A stretch of DNA of 64,000 bases from Heterohyrax brucei (Eukaryota; Chordata; Mammalia; Hyracoidea; Procaviidae). The notes beneath the pieces were generated by a model that was not told where the DNA came from, searched no databases, and saw only the letters and a list, made by a program, of their open reading frames with translations. The stretch covers positions 36,444,501 to 36,508,500 of the forward strand of contig CM053164.1 of the NCBI GenBank assembly GCA_028571685.1, in the 5' to 3' direction. A program made the position numbers and the translations under genes. Positions within the stretch are counted from its first letter, which is position 1; every line of letters starts with the position of its first letter. Below, in pieces: positions 22,576-34,500 of the stretch.

Positions 22576-24700
22576 GATGCCACTTAGATGGACTGGATAA
22601 ATGCTAATTACTAATGGCCAGATTAACAGAGGTCTAGCTTTATGCATGCTTTGAAAAAAAAAACTACAGTATATAGCAGTAACTATTGACACTAAAATTG
22701 TGGGCACAAGAAAGTAATTCAAATAACCTGTAAAATGTATCCTGTTTATACCCCTACCGTATACACACACTACCTAGGATAAAGGCAAAACTATAGAAAT
22801 AGTTCTTTGTAATACAGCTTTTCAGTGCAAATCAAATGTCTCTAGACTGAAAGAAGGAAACAATTTCAAAAGTCATAGGGGAAGGAGGGAAAAAGCATCA
22901 TAAAAGGTTAAGTGAAAAACAGCAGAAAAACGAAAAAGGGAAAATTCCTCCATTGCAAATCCGACAAAGAGGAATATATTTCCTCCTACAAAAACTACGG
23001 TTTCCTAAAGTAACAGCATGAGCAACCCCTTTTTCCATCAAATAAGACCTTACAAGCACTAAGCAGTGTCTACAACAGACCCCAGAGCCGTGGAAGGTGC
23101 TTTACAGGAACCAAGTACTAAACTGTCACATAAAACCACCTTTAGAGGAAGAGCATACCCAATTCAAATCAACCAACTTCAGAAATATACAACATAGGAA
23201 TACACAGTCTGCATCATAAACATACCACACAAAAATTTAATAAATGTAGTAGAAATACAACTTATCTAAAAGACCAGAAATTATACGTGAATAGCAAGTC
23301 TCCAAAGTCTGAGAAATTAGATCATTGCCCCATCTACTAGAGCCAAATGCAAATTTTAAAACTGAAAACAGGTATTTCAAAGTCAATCTCCATTAGCCTC
23401 TTATTATGGTCTTACAACATTTTAAAGAGGTCCTTAAAACACAGCTGCATTAGCATCCTTCTAGGAAGAGCTCTAGTATCTTTCATTCTCTCTCAATTTC
23501 CAGGCTACCAAATGCTCATTTCTACACTATTGATCCTTGCCTTTTAACATCCCATAACAGCTGCTTGACACATTACCTCACCTTATTCCTCAGGGGGTGA
23601 AGAAAGAATGATACTCATGAATTCAAAAATTGGACCACAAACTGATCAGTGACAGATGAGCTAATCACTTCAAACGACGTAGACAGTTCTCTAACAGACC
23701 AGTCATGGCATGATACAATTAAACGCTTACACTCTAAAAATATTTCATTTGTACCTAAGTGTGAAAGACATAACTTTTCTCAAATTTACTCTCAAAATTG
23801 TAAGACACCTTCAGAAAGTCAGGAAACTTGTACATATATGTAATCATTTCAACAGAAAACCTAGTCTTCAGAAGACTTATGGTAAACAGCTGACAAAACT
23901 TCAAACTTAGCTTTGTTATTTCAAACTAAGAGATCGTAAGTCCCCAAATAGTCTATAAAACAAAAGCAAGGTTTTTAAATATTTTCCAGATTTTCAGCAA
24001 AACAAAAGCCAAAGATATTTTCAAATATACAATCAACATATTTCAGAGTACTATTTCTGTTGTATTTGCCTGGATTTAGTCTCTGATTCATATCAAAACA
24101 GTCTACGGAATACAAAAGGGAAAAGTACACGCAAACAGCAAATTTGTAGTCCCTATAGAACACAAAAAAATGCTTTTCCCCATAAGAACAACAAAATGGT
24201 GTGGATTATAAAAAAGTTTTTAGATGAAGAGCATTTCCCAGCCAAGTCATTGTCGGTAAGTTTGTTTCTTTCTAGAAAGAAGCAAGATTCCTTTTAATTC
24301 AAGACCGATCTCATTGTAACACTTGTCAATTCATTTAAAGTGATCATCTAGCTTACGTTTCACACTGTGGGTAATAAAATTTCAAAATCTTTCCGACACT
24401 TAAAAAAAAAAAAAGAGGGTACACTCTTCTTCAAACACCACTTTTGCAATCACGTGACTACGGAGGTGTTAAGTCAACTTTTGTTAACTATTCCCGTAAC
24501 AAAATACAGACAGGTAAGCAGCCATACAACTTCGGGATGATAATACCTACTGTCACAACATTCGAACGTGCTTCCTTCACGTCCCCTTTGTGACCTGAAA
24601 GTTTGTTAGCTGGCTCCATCGCCAGCACTGAAGCTCAATACCATGTCTGATCTCTCTTGCGTGGAGAGGCGATAGCGTTGATTTTGTTTTTAAAGTTGAT
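22576..24700. other. Single-copy ATAD2B intron 1 sequence near the promoter
   Basis: About 2.1 kb immediately downstream of the ATAD2B CpG island, free of recognisable recent transposons apart from simple A-runs (24400-24415). The short frames here (for example 23649-23843) show no family features. Absence of young repeats near a promoter is common. Confidence 0.5.
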
Positions 24701-24959
24701 GTCACGGCAACTACAAACTTTTCAGCATCGCTGCCTGGCTGCCAACTGGAGCTCTCTGTTCACTTCCTCACCAACTTGAACCACCCCCAAACAGTTTGAG
24801 AGTAAGCTGAAGTTAGATACAGACAAGAGCCGACACACTTTCAAGAAGGGTTTGACACCGCAGAAACTTTCACTTCCCCTCTCCAGCCCTTCCAGCCAGG
24901 GACTCCGGACCTCTGCTCTGGCTCCCCGAGAACTTCCCTCTGAGGCAGGACAAGGACAC

Positions 24960-26100
24960 TGAAAGCAGGCGGTTCTAATGCCCCCGCAAAGGTCTTCTTC
25001 CAAAGCCCTCTCCTGGACCCAAGTTCTGTTCTTTACACAAAAGAGCTGGACCAGCAAAACCGTCGCGGACCTTCCTAGCCCGGTGCCACCCTCCACCGCA
25101 CCCACAGACCCTGTCTCCAGCCGCCGGAGGGGTCTCCACTGGAGCCTTCCTGCCCCCAGCCCGGCCAGACAAAGCACAGGCAGCCGGGCCAAGACTTCCA
25201 AACCCCCGGACACGGGCCGCCGCGCTCTTACCCGGGCTTCTTCCAGAGCGACGCCGCCGCCGCTTCCCCCGGCCTTGGTGGCAGGGCAGCTGGTAGCGCG
25301 GGTCTTAGAAGAGCGGGTCCGAGAGGAGATGAAATGGCTGCTGCCTCCAGTTGCCCCAGGCTCTGCTCCGGCCCCAGGCCCAGGCCCAGGCCCAGGCGAC
25401 TTGGACCCGAGAAGGCGCAGAGAGCTCTTCCGGGTGTTCACCATGGTCCGGCCGGAGGGACGGGACCCACGCCGCGGCTGCCGCGCCCAGGAGAGGCAAG
25501 TGAGCCTGGTCCGCCGGCCGGGCAGTCAGGGCCAGTGGAGCTGAGTCGGGCCGGGAGAGACAAGCCGGCCCAGACTCTGCGAAGCGCGGACGAGGGCAAA
25601 GGAGAGCAGAATAGAGGAAAGCAAGTCGGCGAGAGACGCCAGGCAGCGACAGACGGGAGTGATACTCCTGGCCGACACACAACCCCTCCGCCGGCTTCGC
25701 CTTCCTCAGCGGGAGCTGAGCGGAGCCGCCATTTCTACCCCTTTCTCTCTCGTTCTAGCTCTCTCGCTCCGTGCGTCAGGACTCTAGCGCCGCAGGGCCG
25801 AGGCGACTGCTTCCGGATGTGGCCGCTGTGGGGCGCTGCAAGGCCGACCAGCCCTTCCCTTCCCGTTTCTCCCTCCTCTCCCGCGCTTCACCTCCCAGTA
25901 GGCCCCGCCCAGCAGCGCGGCGTCAACTCTGGGTTGCGAGAGACGCTCTGGGCTCTGTCATCTCTATGGTTTCCTGGTCTCGTCCTTTATATTGGTTGCG
26001 TTGCGAGGGAGGGGTGGCGGGGGAGCGTGGACTGGGAGAGCTTGGGGCGTTCCCAGGCTCGAGTACCTCAGATAGCCCCGCTATCACCCTAGGTGACCTG
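24960..26100 (-). promoter_or_regulatory. ATAD2B: CpG-island promoter and 5' UTR of ATAD2B
   Basis: A sharply GC- and CpG-rich block in otherwise AT-rich DNA surrounds the ATAD2B start codon. Promoter-type motifs lie upstream (higher coordinates) of the ATG. There is a YY1-like AAATGGCGGC on the minus strand (25725-25734), an ETS-type CTTCCGGA (25810-25817), a CCCCGCCC GC box near 25903 and an inverted CCAAT (ATTGG) near 25990. A pyrimidine-rich stretch lies at about 25738-25770. No TATA box fits, as is usual for a housekeeping CpG-island promoter with scattered starts. Transcription probably begins around 25730-25830 and runs toward base 1. The exact start cannot be fixed from sequence. Large plus-strand frames here (such as 25334-26092) are GC-driven chance ORFs. 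Confidence 0.8.
25232..25444 (-). CDS. ATAD2B: ATAD2B exon 1 (first coding exon)
   Basis: ATAD2B is a nuclear AAA+ ATPase with a bromodomain that binds acetylated histones; it is the paralogue of ATAD2. The frame from the ATG at 25444 encodes 71 residues starting MVNTRKSSLRLLGSK, then a Pro-Gly repeat (residues 17-24) and a Ser/Arg/Thr-rich stretch (about 34-55). I recognise this N-terminus as ATAD2B. The exon ends VALEEAR followed by a donor reading CGG|GTAAGA on the minus strand (intron begins at 25231). That gives exactly 213 bases, 71 codons, so the intron is phase 0. The start is in strong Kozak context (ACCATGG). The open frame runs on past the donor to 24722, but that part is intron and looks unlike protein. 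The AAA and bromodomain exons must lie beyond base 1, because no other ATAD2B exon was seen. Confidence 0.93.
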
Positions 26101-26159
26101 GATGGAGCAGGGAATACGCAGCAACGGGGAAGGAAGAACCGGTGTCCGGGGAACAGTGA

Positions 26160-27840
26160 AGACTGAGGGCACAGTCAAATGAACTGGAATCCCAGAGCTA
26201 CACCAAGGCAAGATTCTGAACCTGAAACGCAGGTTTCATGACTGTAAAAATGAGAATAACGGTGATAAAGTAGATGAGCAGTGTCTGGCACAGGTTAGCT
26301 GTTAAAAACAAACAAACAAAAAAAGCCTAGAACCCTCTGCTTTTAAACAAAGCGATGCGTGTTCATTTCCTATAACCTTAGCCACGGCGGAGCCACATTG
26401 ACCACCTCCTGTCTGCCTAACCAGAAGATACAAAATTTATGATGTAACTTTCAAAGAAAAAACAAATTAAGGCATATAATTAAAATTAGCTGTAAAGTAG
26501 GGGTTGTGTTCATTTCAAAAATTCATAGTACATAAAAGGTAGGGAGCCTACTATTGGGCAGAAGTTGTTCTGTTTTGTACGTGAAGAAAAAACAAGACTC
26601 CAGCAAAGTTCTGTAAAAATCACCAAGAGGCATCAAAATGGGGGTATTCATTCCATCCAAGCTAAATCTTTTAACAGGACTGCATGTAGCACTAGGTAAT
26701 GAGACACAGCTTTTGGGAATGCCGATGTGCACACCACACACCTCCACGGGACACTTCACCCACTACTTAAAAGCAGCGTTATAATACATGTGGAGACCCC
26801 AGAGTGAAAGTAGGCCTGGGTCTTCTCGGGTCAGTTAGCCATGAGATTATTGAAAAAAATCTTCATTTCCTGCAGAAACACACTGATTTTAAGTACTCTG
26901 TGAAGTGTCCCAAGGTGTATGGTATGCAGGTTAGCTGACAAAGCATATGTGTGCTTTCCTCCATTGTTTTGTTTTTGTAGTCCAAAACTAGAGAAGAAAG
27001 ATTACAATATGGGTTATACCATTTGCTATCAAAAATTTTTACTCCACACTCAACTAGTGCTAGATACACTCCCAGGCTCAGACACATGGAGACTTAAAAA
27101 CAACAGCATGGTTCTGGTCCTCACAGACAACCAAGGAATAAGGGACTCTCAGGGAAAGACTGAGCTGCAATACAGTGTGATAAAAAGAATGAGGCACAGA
27201 CCCCTAATAACAAGCAGGGGTATTAGGGAAACCCTGCGAGTGGTAGTGACCCTTGAGAATCTTGTTAAGCCACAATTAACAAGGTAGAAAGGCAACATGG
27301 ACAAAAGAAAGGAAAGCTTGCAAAAGGTTTGGAAGAGTTACCTGTATCTAAGTAGGAACTAGTGAAAATAAATAAAAAGCCTCAATATATATATATATAT
27401 TTTGCATTATTTAAAATTATATCCATGAACTGACAAGATACTGAGTGACAGCAGGAATTCACACAAGTAAGCAAAGCTCTAAAGACAGCTTTCAATTCCA
27501 ATGCATTTGCTCAAACCTAGTAAATTAGACTTATTTTCTGTGCTTCAGGAGATGCAAATGCAGGACACAAAGTTCAGAATCCACTCAAAGTACGAGTCTA
27601 ATAGAATCACCCTGCAAAGTCCTCATAGTAAAAGGATTCACCTTAGGTATAAGGCTGAATTAGAAGTAAACCCAACCTTTCCATCACTTATCCCTGAGGA
27701 CAGCAAAGAAAACTGCCTTTCCCAACACTGACACTAAGAATGAAATTAAAAATATATCTCTTGAGAATTGAAAGCGACATACTGATCCTCCCTCATGTTT
27801 ACAGCCTGAATTCACCAAATCTGATAAATATCTATCAGAT
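26160..27840. other. Intergenic sequence upstream of ATAD2B, no gene seen
   Basis: This stretch flanks the CpG island. It contains a weak MIR-like fragment (26215-26300, 'ctgtaaaaatgagaataac' and 'agcagtgtctggcacagg') and an AT microsatellite (27385-27405). The rest is single-copy. Open frames such as 26919-27287 lack any recognisable domain. Confidence 0.5.
27385..27405. repeat. (AT)n microsatellite
   Basis: Alternating TA run of about 18-20 bases followed by a short T run. Confidence 0.8.
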
Positions 27841-27985
27841 GTATGCTTTGTAAATATTTTCTCCCAATCCGTGACTTATCTATTCATTCTCTAAACATTG
27901 TCTTCTAAAGAGCAGAAGTTCCAAAATACAATGCTCAGTTTATTAACTGTTAATTTTATTGATCATGCTTTTGGTTTCTTTCTTT
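27840..27985 (-). mobile_element. Old L1 ORF2 fragment
   Basis: Reversed ancient L1 sequence: 'tgtaaatattttctcccaat' through 'tctaaagagcagaagttcc' to 'gatcatgcttttggtttc'. It ends where the A-rich head of the next, sense L1 begins. Confidence 0.65.
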
Positions 27986-27989
27986 TTTT

Positions 27990-29385
27990 TTAATTAAAAA
28001 AAAAATTTCAACAACAAATGCTGGAGAGGCTGTGGAGAAAGTGGAACTCTCCTACACTGTTGGTGGGGTTGCAAAATTGTCCAGCCTCTTTGGAAAGCAA
28101 TCTGGCACTTCCTTAAAAAAATGGATATTGATATACCATTTGACCCAGTAATTCCACTACTTGGAGTATATCCTACAGAATCAAGGCCTTTCACACCAAT
28201 GGACACATGCACAAGAATGTTTATCGCAGCACAGTCCACTATAGCAAAAAGATGGAATCAACCTAGATGCCCAAAACAGAAGAATGGATAGGTAAACTAT
28301 GGTATGTATACTCAATGGAGCACTACGCAATGATAAAGAACAACGATGACTCCAGGAAACATCTCATGACCTGGTTTCAACTGGAAGACACTATGTTGAG
28401 TGAAAGCAGTCAGCGACAAAAGGACAAATATTGTATGAGACTTCTACGATAGGATCTCAAAAACAGACTTGTGTATAGAAGAAAAGACTCTTTGACAGCT
28501 GCAAGGGAGGGGAGGGAGGGGGAAGGGTTTAGATTAGATAGTTGCTAGGTATCTGGTTGGATGAAATCAGTGACAGCACACATTAGAAACAAGAACAATA
28601 TTAAGTGGACTTAAACATAACATGAGTACTCCTTCCATCTTAACCCAATATTGCAAGGATAGAGTAGCTGGGGCGGGGGGCGGGGGACCATGCTCTTAGG
28701 CAAAAGCAAGGCCAATTGGCACAACTAGCGTTTTGCTAAGAGGGCTCTCTGCACCGCACGTTGGTGAGTGGCATCTGGGGTCTTAAAAGCTGCCAAGCTG
28801 CCATCCGAGGGCACAGCAAATGGTCCCAACTCAGCAGGAACGGATGCTCACCAAGGACCAAAATGACATGGGGGAAAGACAACCCAGAAGTGCCTGGCCA
28901 CTACCAGTGATAGCCACAATGGAGCTCACTAAGTTGAGTCTCACTGGCAACACAAGAATAAAATGGGGTGCACCCTAAGATCCCCACTAAAAGACCTCAA
29001 TTGATGGTCCAGTGGTTTCGGGGTTCCCCTGGGAGCATGGCCCCTCGCCCTGATGCTGCCCTTGACCATAAATCATAACGAAGGTCCACGCTTCGGACAG
29101 GAATGGATTCAACTTGGTGATGTAGAGTGACCATATATTGGATGCACTTTATGGTTCTATACATCTATAGGATGTCATCCTGCTGACCTCTGGCTGGAGA
29201 AAGGAGAGTGGGTGAAGAGGAGGGAAAAAAGAGACTGTTGGGAAAATGAGATGTGTATGGAGCAGAGAAGAATAGTGTGCTGTCACCGGGAAGGGAGAGC
29301 AGTGGAAGCTGCATATAGGTGGGTATGTAAATTTATACAGGAATGTACATTTTCACTCAGTTATATTAAATAAAAAATTAAAATT
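27990..29385 (+). mobile_element. L1 3' end (ORF2 C-terminus and 3' UTR)
   Basis: ORF2 C-terminal remnant (28010-28455), including the open pieces at 27994-28239 (antisense shadow) and 28267-28452. The complete 3' UTR (28490-29370) follows, ending 'ttatattaaataaaaaatt'. It is 5'-truncated. Confidence 0.85.
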
Positions 29386-30235
29386 TTCTTATTGTGATTA
29401 AAAGTTTACAATCCAACTTAATTTTCCATGTAAAACTGAGTACCTGCCTCTCTGCAACTCTATCTGCTCTCCTCACCCTGTGACACAGCACATTCTTCTT
29501 TTTCAGTCTTTACTTCCAGTATTCATTCAATGAACACTTGTTCCCCCCTCCACCCTTTCTTTCCCCCTCTAAAAAGAAATCAGTAGGATAGACTCTTACA
29601 TTAAATGATAAAGTATACACACCCCATGGATCACTCTGTGTCCCCAAGTCCAGTCCATTCTTTGTCTGAAGGGTTGGCTTCAGCTCTGGGCTAGCAGCAA
29701 GTCCAGGGGCCATGTTCTCAGGAGACCCTCCGGGTTGTTGGACCATCAGTTCTTGTATTTTGAGTTCTTGATCTACAAACCTCTTTTTCTCATGGTATGT
29801 TACAAACTCTACATTGTATCCCCTACCATGGCTGTCTTTGGTGGTAGCCAAGGAGCATCTAGTTCCTCTGATCTCATGCCGATGTAGTCTCCCAATCATA
29901 TGGATCCTTCTTTCTCTTGGGCTGATTTTTCCTTGTAGCTTTGATGTTCTTGGTTGTCATCTGTTTCCGGTAGATAGGGACCAATTGATATTCTTCAGAT
30001 GGCAGCTTGCTGGCTTTAAGGACCCCAGATGCCACTTACCAATATGGGGTGCAGCAGACTCTCTTAGCAAAAGACTAGTTATACCAGTTGACCTCAGTGT
30101 CCCCTGAAAACATCATCCTCTGACACCTGTCCCTGTTACTCCACCCTTTGAAGCATTGGGTTGAATTAGAAAACCTTTTAGTTTATGGTGTAATCCAGTT
30201 ATGTTAACCTGCCTTCTGTGTGCTGTCATTCCCTT
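29380..30235 (-). mobile_element. L1 3' UTR in opposite orientation
   Basis: The reversed L1 3' UTR starts 'cttattgtgattaaaagttt' (reversed tail) and passes 'ctgctctcctcaccctgtga' and 'agatggcagcttgctggct'. It ends near 'gtcattcccttcacctaact', the reverse of the 3'-UTR start block. It lies tail to tail with the previous sense copy. Confidence 0.83.
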
Positions 30236-30239
30236 CACC

Positions 30240-30602
30240 TAACTGAAGTCCAACAACGTGGAGGGCCCCCTGGGAACACGGCCCCTAGACTTGCTGCTGG
30301 CCCAGACCCAAAACCAGTATTGAGATCAACACTTCAGATTAAGAATGGCTTGCACTTGAGGACACAGAGAAAACATGTGGTGTGTGTAGTTTATGGTTTT
30401 ATATATTTATAGAAGGCTATCCTACTGACTTCTTTCTAGAGTGGAGAGGAGGGTATAGGTGTTTGCTGGGAGGATGCTAGTTGTAAAGAGTGAAAAGGAG
30501 AAGTGTGCTGTCACAGGGTGAGAAGAACAGATAGGGTTGTAGAGAGGCAGGGATGTAAAATTGATGAGGATTGTATACTTTCATTTAATCATAATAAATA
30601 GA
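30240..30602 (+). mobile_element. L1 3' UTR end, sense
   Basis: It starts abruptly at 'caacgtggagggcccc' and runs to 'tttcatttaatcataataaa', so only the last third of the 3' UTR is present. It follows the inverted copy directly. Confidence 0.75.
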
Positions 30603-30639
30603 TAAATTCCTAGATAAAGGAGCCTTCTTGACATTTTCA

Positions 30640-31480
30640 GAGGTAGAATACAAAAGAATTATGTATAGATACCTTCTAGATCTTAGGATGGAGATCAAAT
30701 AAAGTGCAACAGAACAAATGAAAAATTAAATGAGGTATATGAACTGCTAGAACACCAACAATCTGAAATTCAGCAGCTCAATGATGCAGTTACAGAGTGA
30801 GACAATTCAAGTGAAAGCCAAAGGAGCAGGATTGAGGAAATGGAACACAGAATTAGTGAGACTGAAGATAAAGCAACAGACACCAGCATTTATGAGGATA
30901 AATCAGATAAAAGGATCAAGAAAAACAAAGAAACATTAAAAAGCATGCAGGGCTCTAGCAAGAGGAACAATCTACAAGTAACTGGAGTTTCTAAACAGTG
31001 AGGGATAGCAGAAAACACAGAGAGAACTGTTAGAGTTGCATACAGAAAACTGTCCTGACATCAGGAAAGAAGATACCATTCAAGATGCTAGTCAAACTCC
31101 ACAAAAGGCAGACCCCAAAAGAAAGACACCAAGACATTATAATCACACTTAATAAAATGAAACATAAGGACAAGTTCTTAAAGGCAGCTAGGCTTAAGCC
31201 AAAACTAACATACAAAGGAAAGTCTTTTATATTGACCTCTGACTACTCAACCAAAACCATGTTGGCAAGAAGGCAATGGGATGACATATACAAAGACTTG
31301 AAGAAAAAACTTTCAATCAAGAATAATAAATCCTGCAAAATTGTCTCTCAAATATTATGGTGAAATTAGGACATTCTCAGATAAACAGAAACTTAGAGAC
31401 TTTGCAAAAAGCAAATCAAAATGACAAGAAATACTGAAGGAAGTTCTTCAGTTAAAAAAGCAATAACACCAGATGTATAC
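30640..31480 (+). pseudogene. L1 ORF1 pseudogene
   Basis: The open piece at 31085-31363 shows the ORF1 C-terminal RNA-binding region: DIIITLNKMKHKDKFLKAAR, LKPKLTYKGKSF and MLARRQWDDIYKDLKKK. These match the reversed copy at 55521-55838. The N-terminal coiled-coil part (30650-31000) is frameshifted. Confidence 0.75.
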
Positions 31481-31559
31481 TCAATGATGCAAGGCAGGAC
31501 ACAGCATCCAGAGTTCTACTTACTTAGGGAAGCCACAAAGATCAATCAAAGCTAAAATA

Positions 31560-34500
31560 TTAAAATTAAGGAAACAGATTTCAACATGTAAACTATGACA
31601 ACATTATGCTATAAAGAGGGACATAGTATAGTATTCATAGACCTTTCAGATGGAGAAGAAACTAAGGAGATATAAAGAAGTTAAAGACTGGTTTAGACGT
31701 AGAACATTAGGGGGGAACAAAAGAGTAGCCACAAAGCAAACAAACAGTACTACATGTCAAAACAAGAAACACAGTATGGAAGTCTCAACAGACACAAAGC
31801 CAACATCGAAAAGGATGAAAAGAAAACCCTTAAAGAATGACCCAGAACAGAATAGTAAAGTAGAAAAAGAAAATGTGAACAACAAAAAATAAAGGCACCA
31901 AAATTACAGCACTAAATACATATCTATCAACAATTACACTGAATGTAAATGGATTGAATGCTCCAGTTAAGAGACAGAGAGCAACACGTTGGATCAAAAT
32001 AACACAATACTGTCTATACATTGATTCCAAGAAATGCACCTTAACTCAAAGATATAAACAAACTGAAAATCAAAGGGTGGAAAAACATATACCAAGCTAA
32101 CCACACACAAAGAAGATCAGGAGTAGCAATGCTAATCTCAGATAACATAGATTGTAATGTAAAATGCACTATCGTGGACAAGGATTTTCACAATTTATTG
32201 CTTAAAGGTTCAATACATAGGGAGGATATAACAATATTAAATATCTATGCACCCCAAACCAGACCATCTAAATACATTAAACAAATGCTGACAACACTGA
32301 AAAATGAGATAGATCACTCCATGATAATAGTAGGACACTTCAACACTTCACTTTCAGTAATGGACAGATCTTCCAAAAAAAAGAAAACCTCAGTAAAGAT
32401 ACAGAAGATGTTATTGCTACAATCAACCAACTCAACCTCTGTTTTAGTTAGCTAGGGCTGCTCTAACAGAAATACCACAGAGTGGATGGCTACAGTCAGG
32501 TAGGCTACAAGTCTAAATTCAGGATGTCCACTCCAGGGGAAGGCTTTCCCCCTTGTCAGTTCTGGAGAAAAGTCCAGTATTGCATCAGTCTTTGTCCAGG
32601 GAGCATCTTGGTGCAGGAACCTCAGGTCTGAAGGATGTGCTCGTCTCCTGGTGTTGCTTGTTTGACAGTGTGAGGTTCTCAATTCTCTGCTTGCTTCTCT
32701 CTTTTTATCTCTTGTAGGATGCAAGGATTAAGGGTAGGGCAAGCCACACTCCAGGGAAACCCCCTTTACAGTGGAGCAGGGAGGTGATCCTCTGAAGGGA
32801 TTTACAGTCCCACCCTAATCCTTTAACATGCAGCACAGTAACATCATAAAATGGAGGACAAACATAGAATACAGGGAATCATGGTCACATGGCTACACGT
32901 ATTTTTCCAGGGACACAATTCAATACATGACAACCTCATAGACATATACAGAACTTTTTACTGAACGACAGACAAGTACACCTTCTTTTCCAAGACACAC
33001 TGAACATTCTCCAGAATAGACCACATATTAGACCATAAAGCAAGTCTCAACAAAATCCAAACCACTAAATTATTGCAAAGCACTTCCTGGGACCTTAAAG
33101 CCATAAATGTTGAAAGCAATAGCAGAAAAACATGGGCAGAAGTTTGAACTCATGGAAACTGAACAACACCTTGTTCAAAAATTCATGGGTTACAGAACAA
33201 ATCAACAATGCAATAAAGAAATTCATGGAATCAAATGATAGTAAAAACACACCCCACTAGAACCTATGGGATACATAGTTTATAAAGTATACACCTGGAA
33301 TGAAGAAAGAGTCCAAACCAAAGAATTAACCCTACAACTTAAACAAGTAGAAAGAGAACAACAAAAGAATCCCTCGGGCACCAGAAGAAAGAAAACAGAC
33401 AATAAAAATTAGAGCAGAACTAAATGAATTAGAGAGTGGAAAAACAATTGAGAGAACTAACAAAACCAAAAGCTAGTTTTTTGAGAAGATCAACAAATAG
33501 ATAAACCACTGGCTAAACTCACAAAAGAAAAACAGAAAAGCAAATGAATAACCCAAATAAGAAATGAGATGGAGATGTCACCACACACCCAAATGAAACA
33601 AAAAATATCATTTAACAGAATACTACAAAAAAATTGTATTCTAACAGATTGAGAACCTAGAGGAAATGAACAAATTTCTAGATTCACTTCACCTACCAAA
33701 ATTATCACAAAGAAATAGACCAACTTAAAACAAACATCATAAAAGAAGATATTGAAAAAGTAATAAAAAAGACCTACCAACCAAAAAAAGGCCTGACCCA
33801 GATGGCTTCACTGGAGAATTCTACCAAACTTTTAGAGAGGAGTTAATTCCAATACTACTAAAGTTATTCCACAGCATAGAAAAGGACAGAACATTCCCAA
33901 ATTTATTCTATGGAACCAGCATAACCCTGATACCAAAGCTGGGTGAAGATCCCATGAAAAAGAAAATTACAGACCAATATCACTCATAAACCTAGATGCA
34001 AAAATCTTCAACAAAATCCTAGCCAGTAGAATTTAGTGACATAGTTAAAACAAATAATTAATCATGACCAAGTTGGATATATATCAGGGATGCAAGTTTG
34101 TTTTAAGATCAGAAAAATAATTAATATGATCAACCACATAAACAAAACAAAGGATAGTAATCACTTGATTTTATCAATTGATGCAGAAAAAGCATTCGAC
34201 AAAGTCCAACACCCATTCATGTTAAAAACTCTCAGCAAAATATGACTAGAAGAGAAATTCCTCTATTCAATAAGAAGCAACTATACAAAGCCAAGCACCT
34301 ACATCATTCTGAATGGGGAGAGACTGAAAGTTTTCCCTCTGAGAATGAGAAGGAGACAAGGATGCCCACTGTCACCACTTCTATTCAACATTGCACTGGA
34401 AGTTCTGGCCAGAGCAATCAGACAAAAGAAAGAAACAAAGGGCATCCGCGTCAGTAAAGATGTAAAAACATCCCTATTTGCAGATGATATGATTGTATAC

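Larger units (their letters stand above)
1..25231 (-). other. ATAD2B: ATAD2B intron 1 (5' part; continues off the left edge)
   Basis: The intron begins at the donor GTAAGA (25231 downward). No acceptor followed by an ATAD2B-like frame was found between there and base 1, so the whole left part is taken as first intron. It is roughly 60-70% identifiable transposable elements, listed separately. The cleanest single-copy part is 21141-24700. The call depends on the exon 1 identification. Confidence 0.75.

Noticed and set aside
24722..25231. C-terminal 169 codons of the minus-strand frame that starts with ATAD2B exon 1
   Set aside because: Lies beyond a consensus GTAAGA donor at a codon boundary and no longer resembles ATAD2B; it is intron read-through.
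25334..26092. 252-codon plus-strand frame across the CpG island
   Set aside because: Low-complexity Pro/Arg/Ser composition from GC-rich DNA, antisense to ATAD2B exon 1, no known N-terminus or splice structure.
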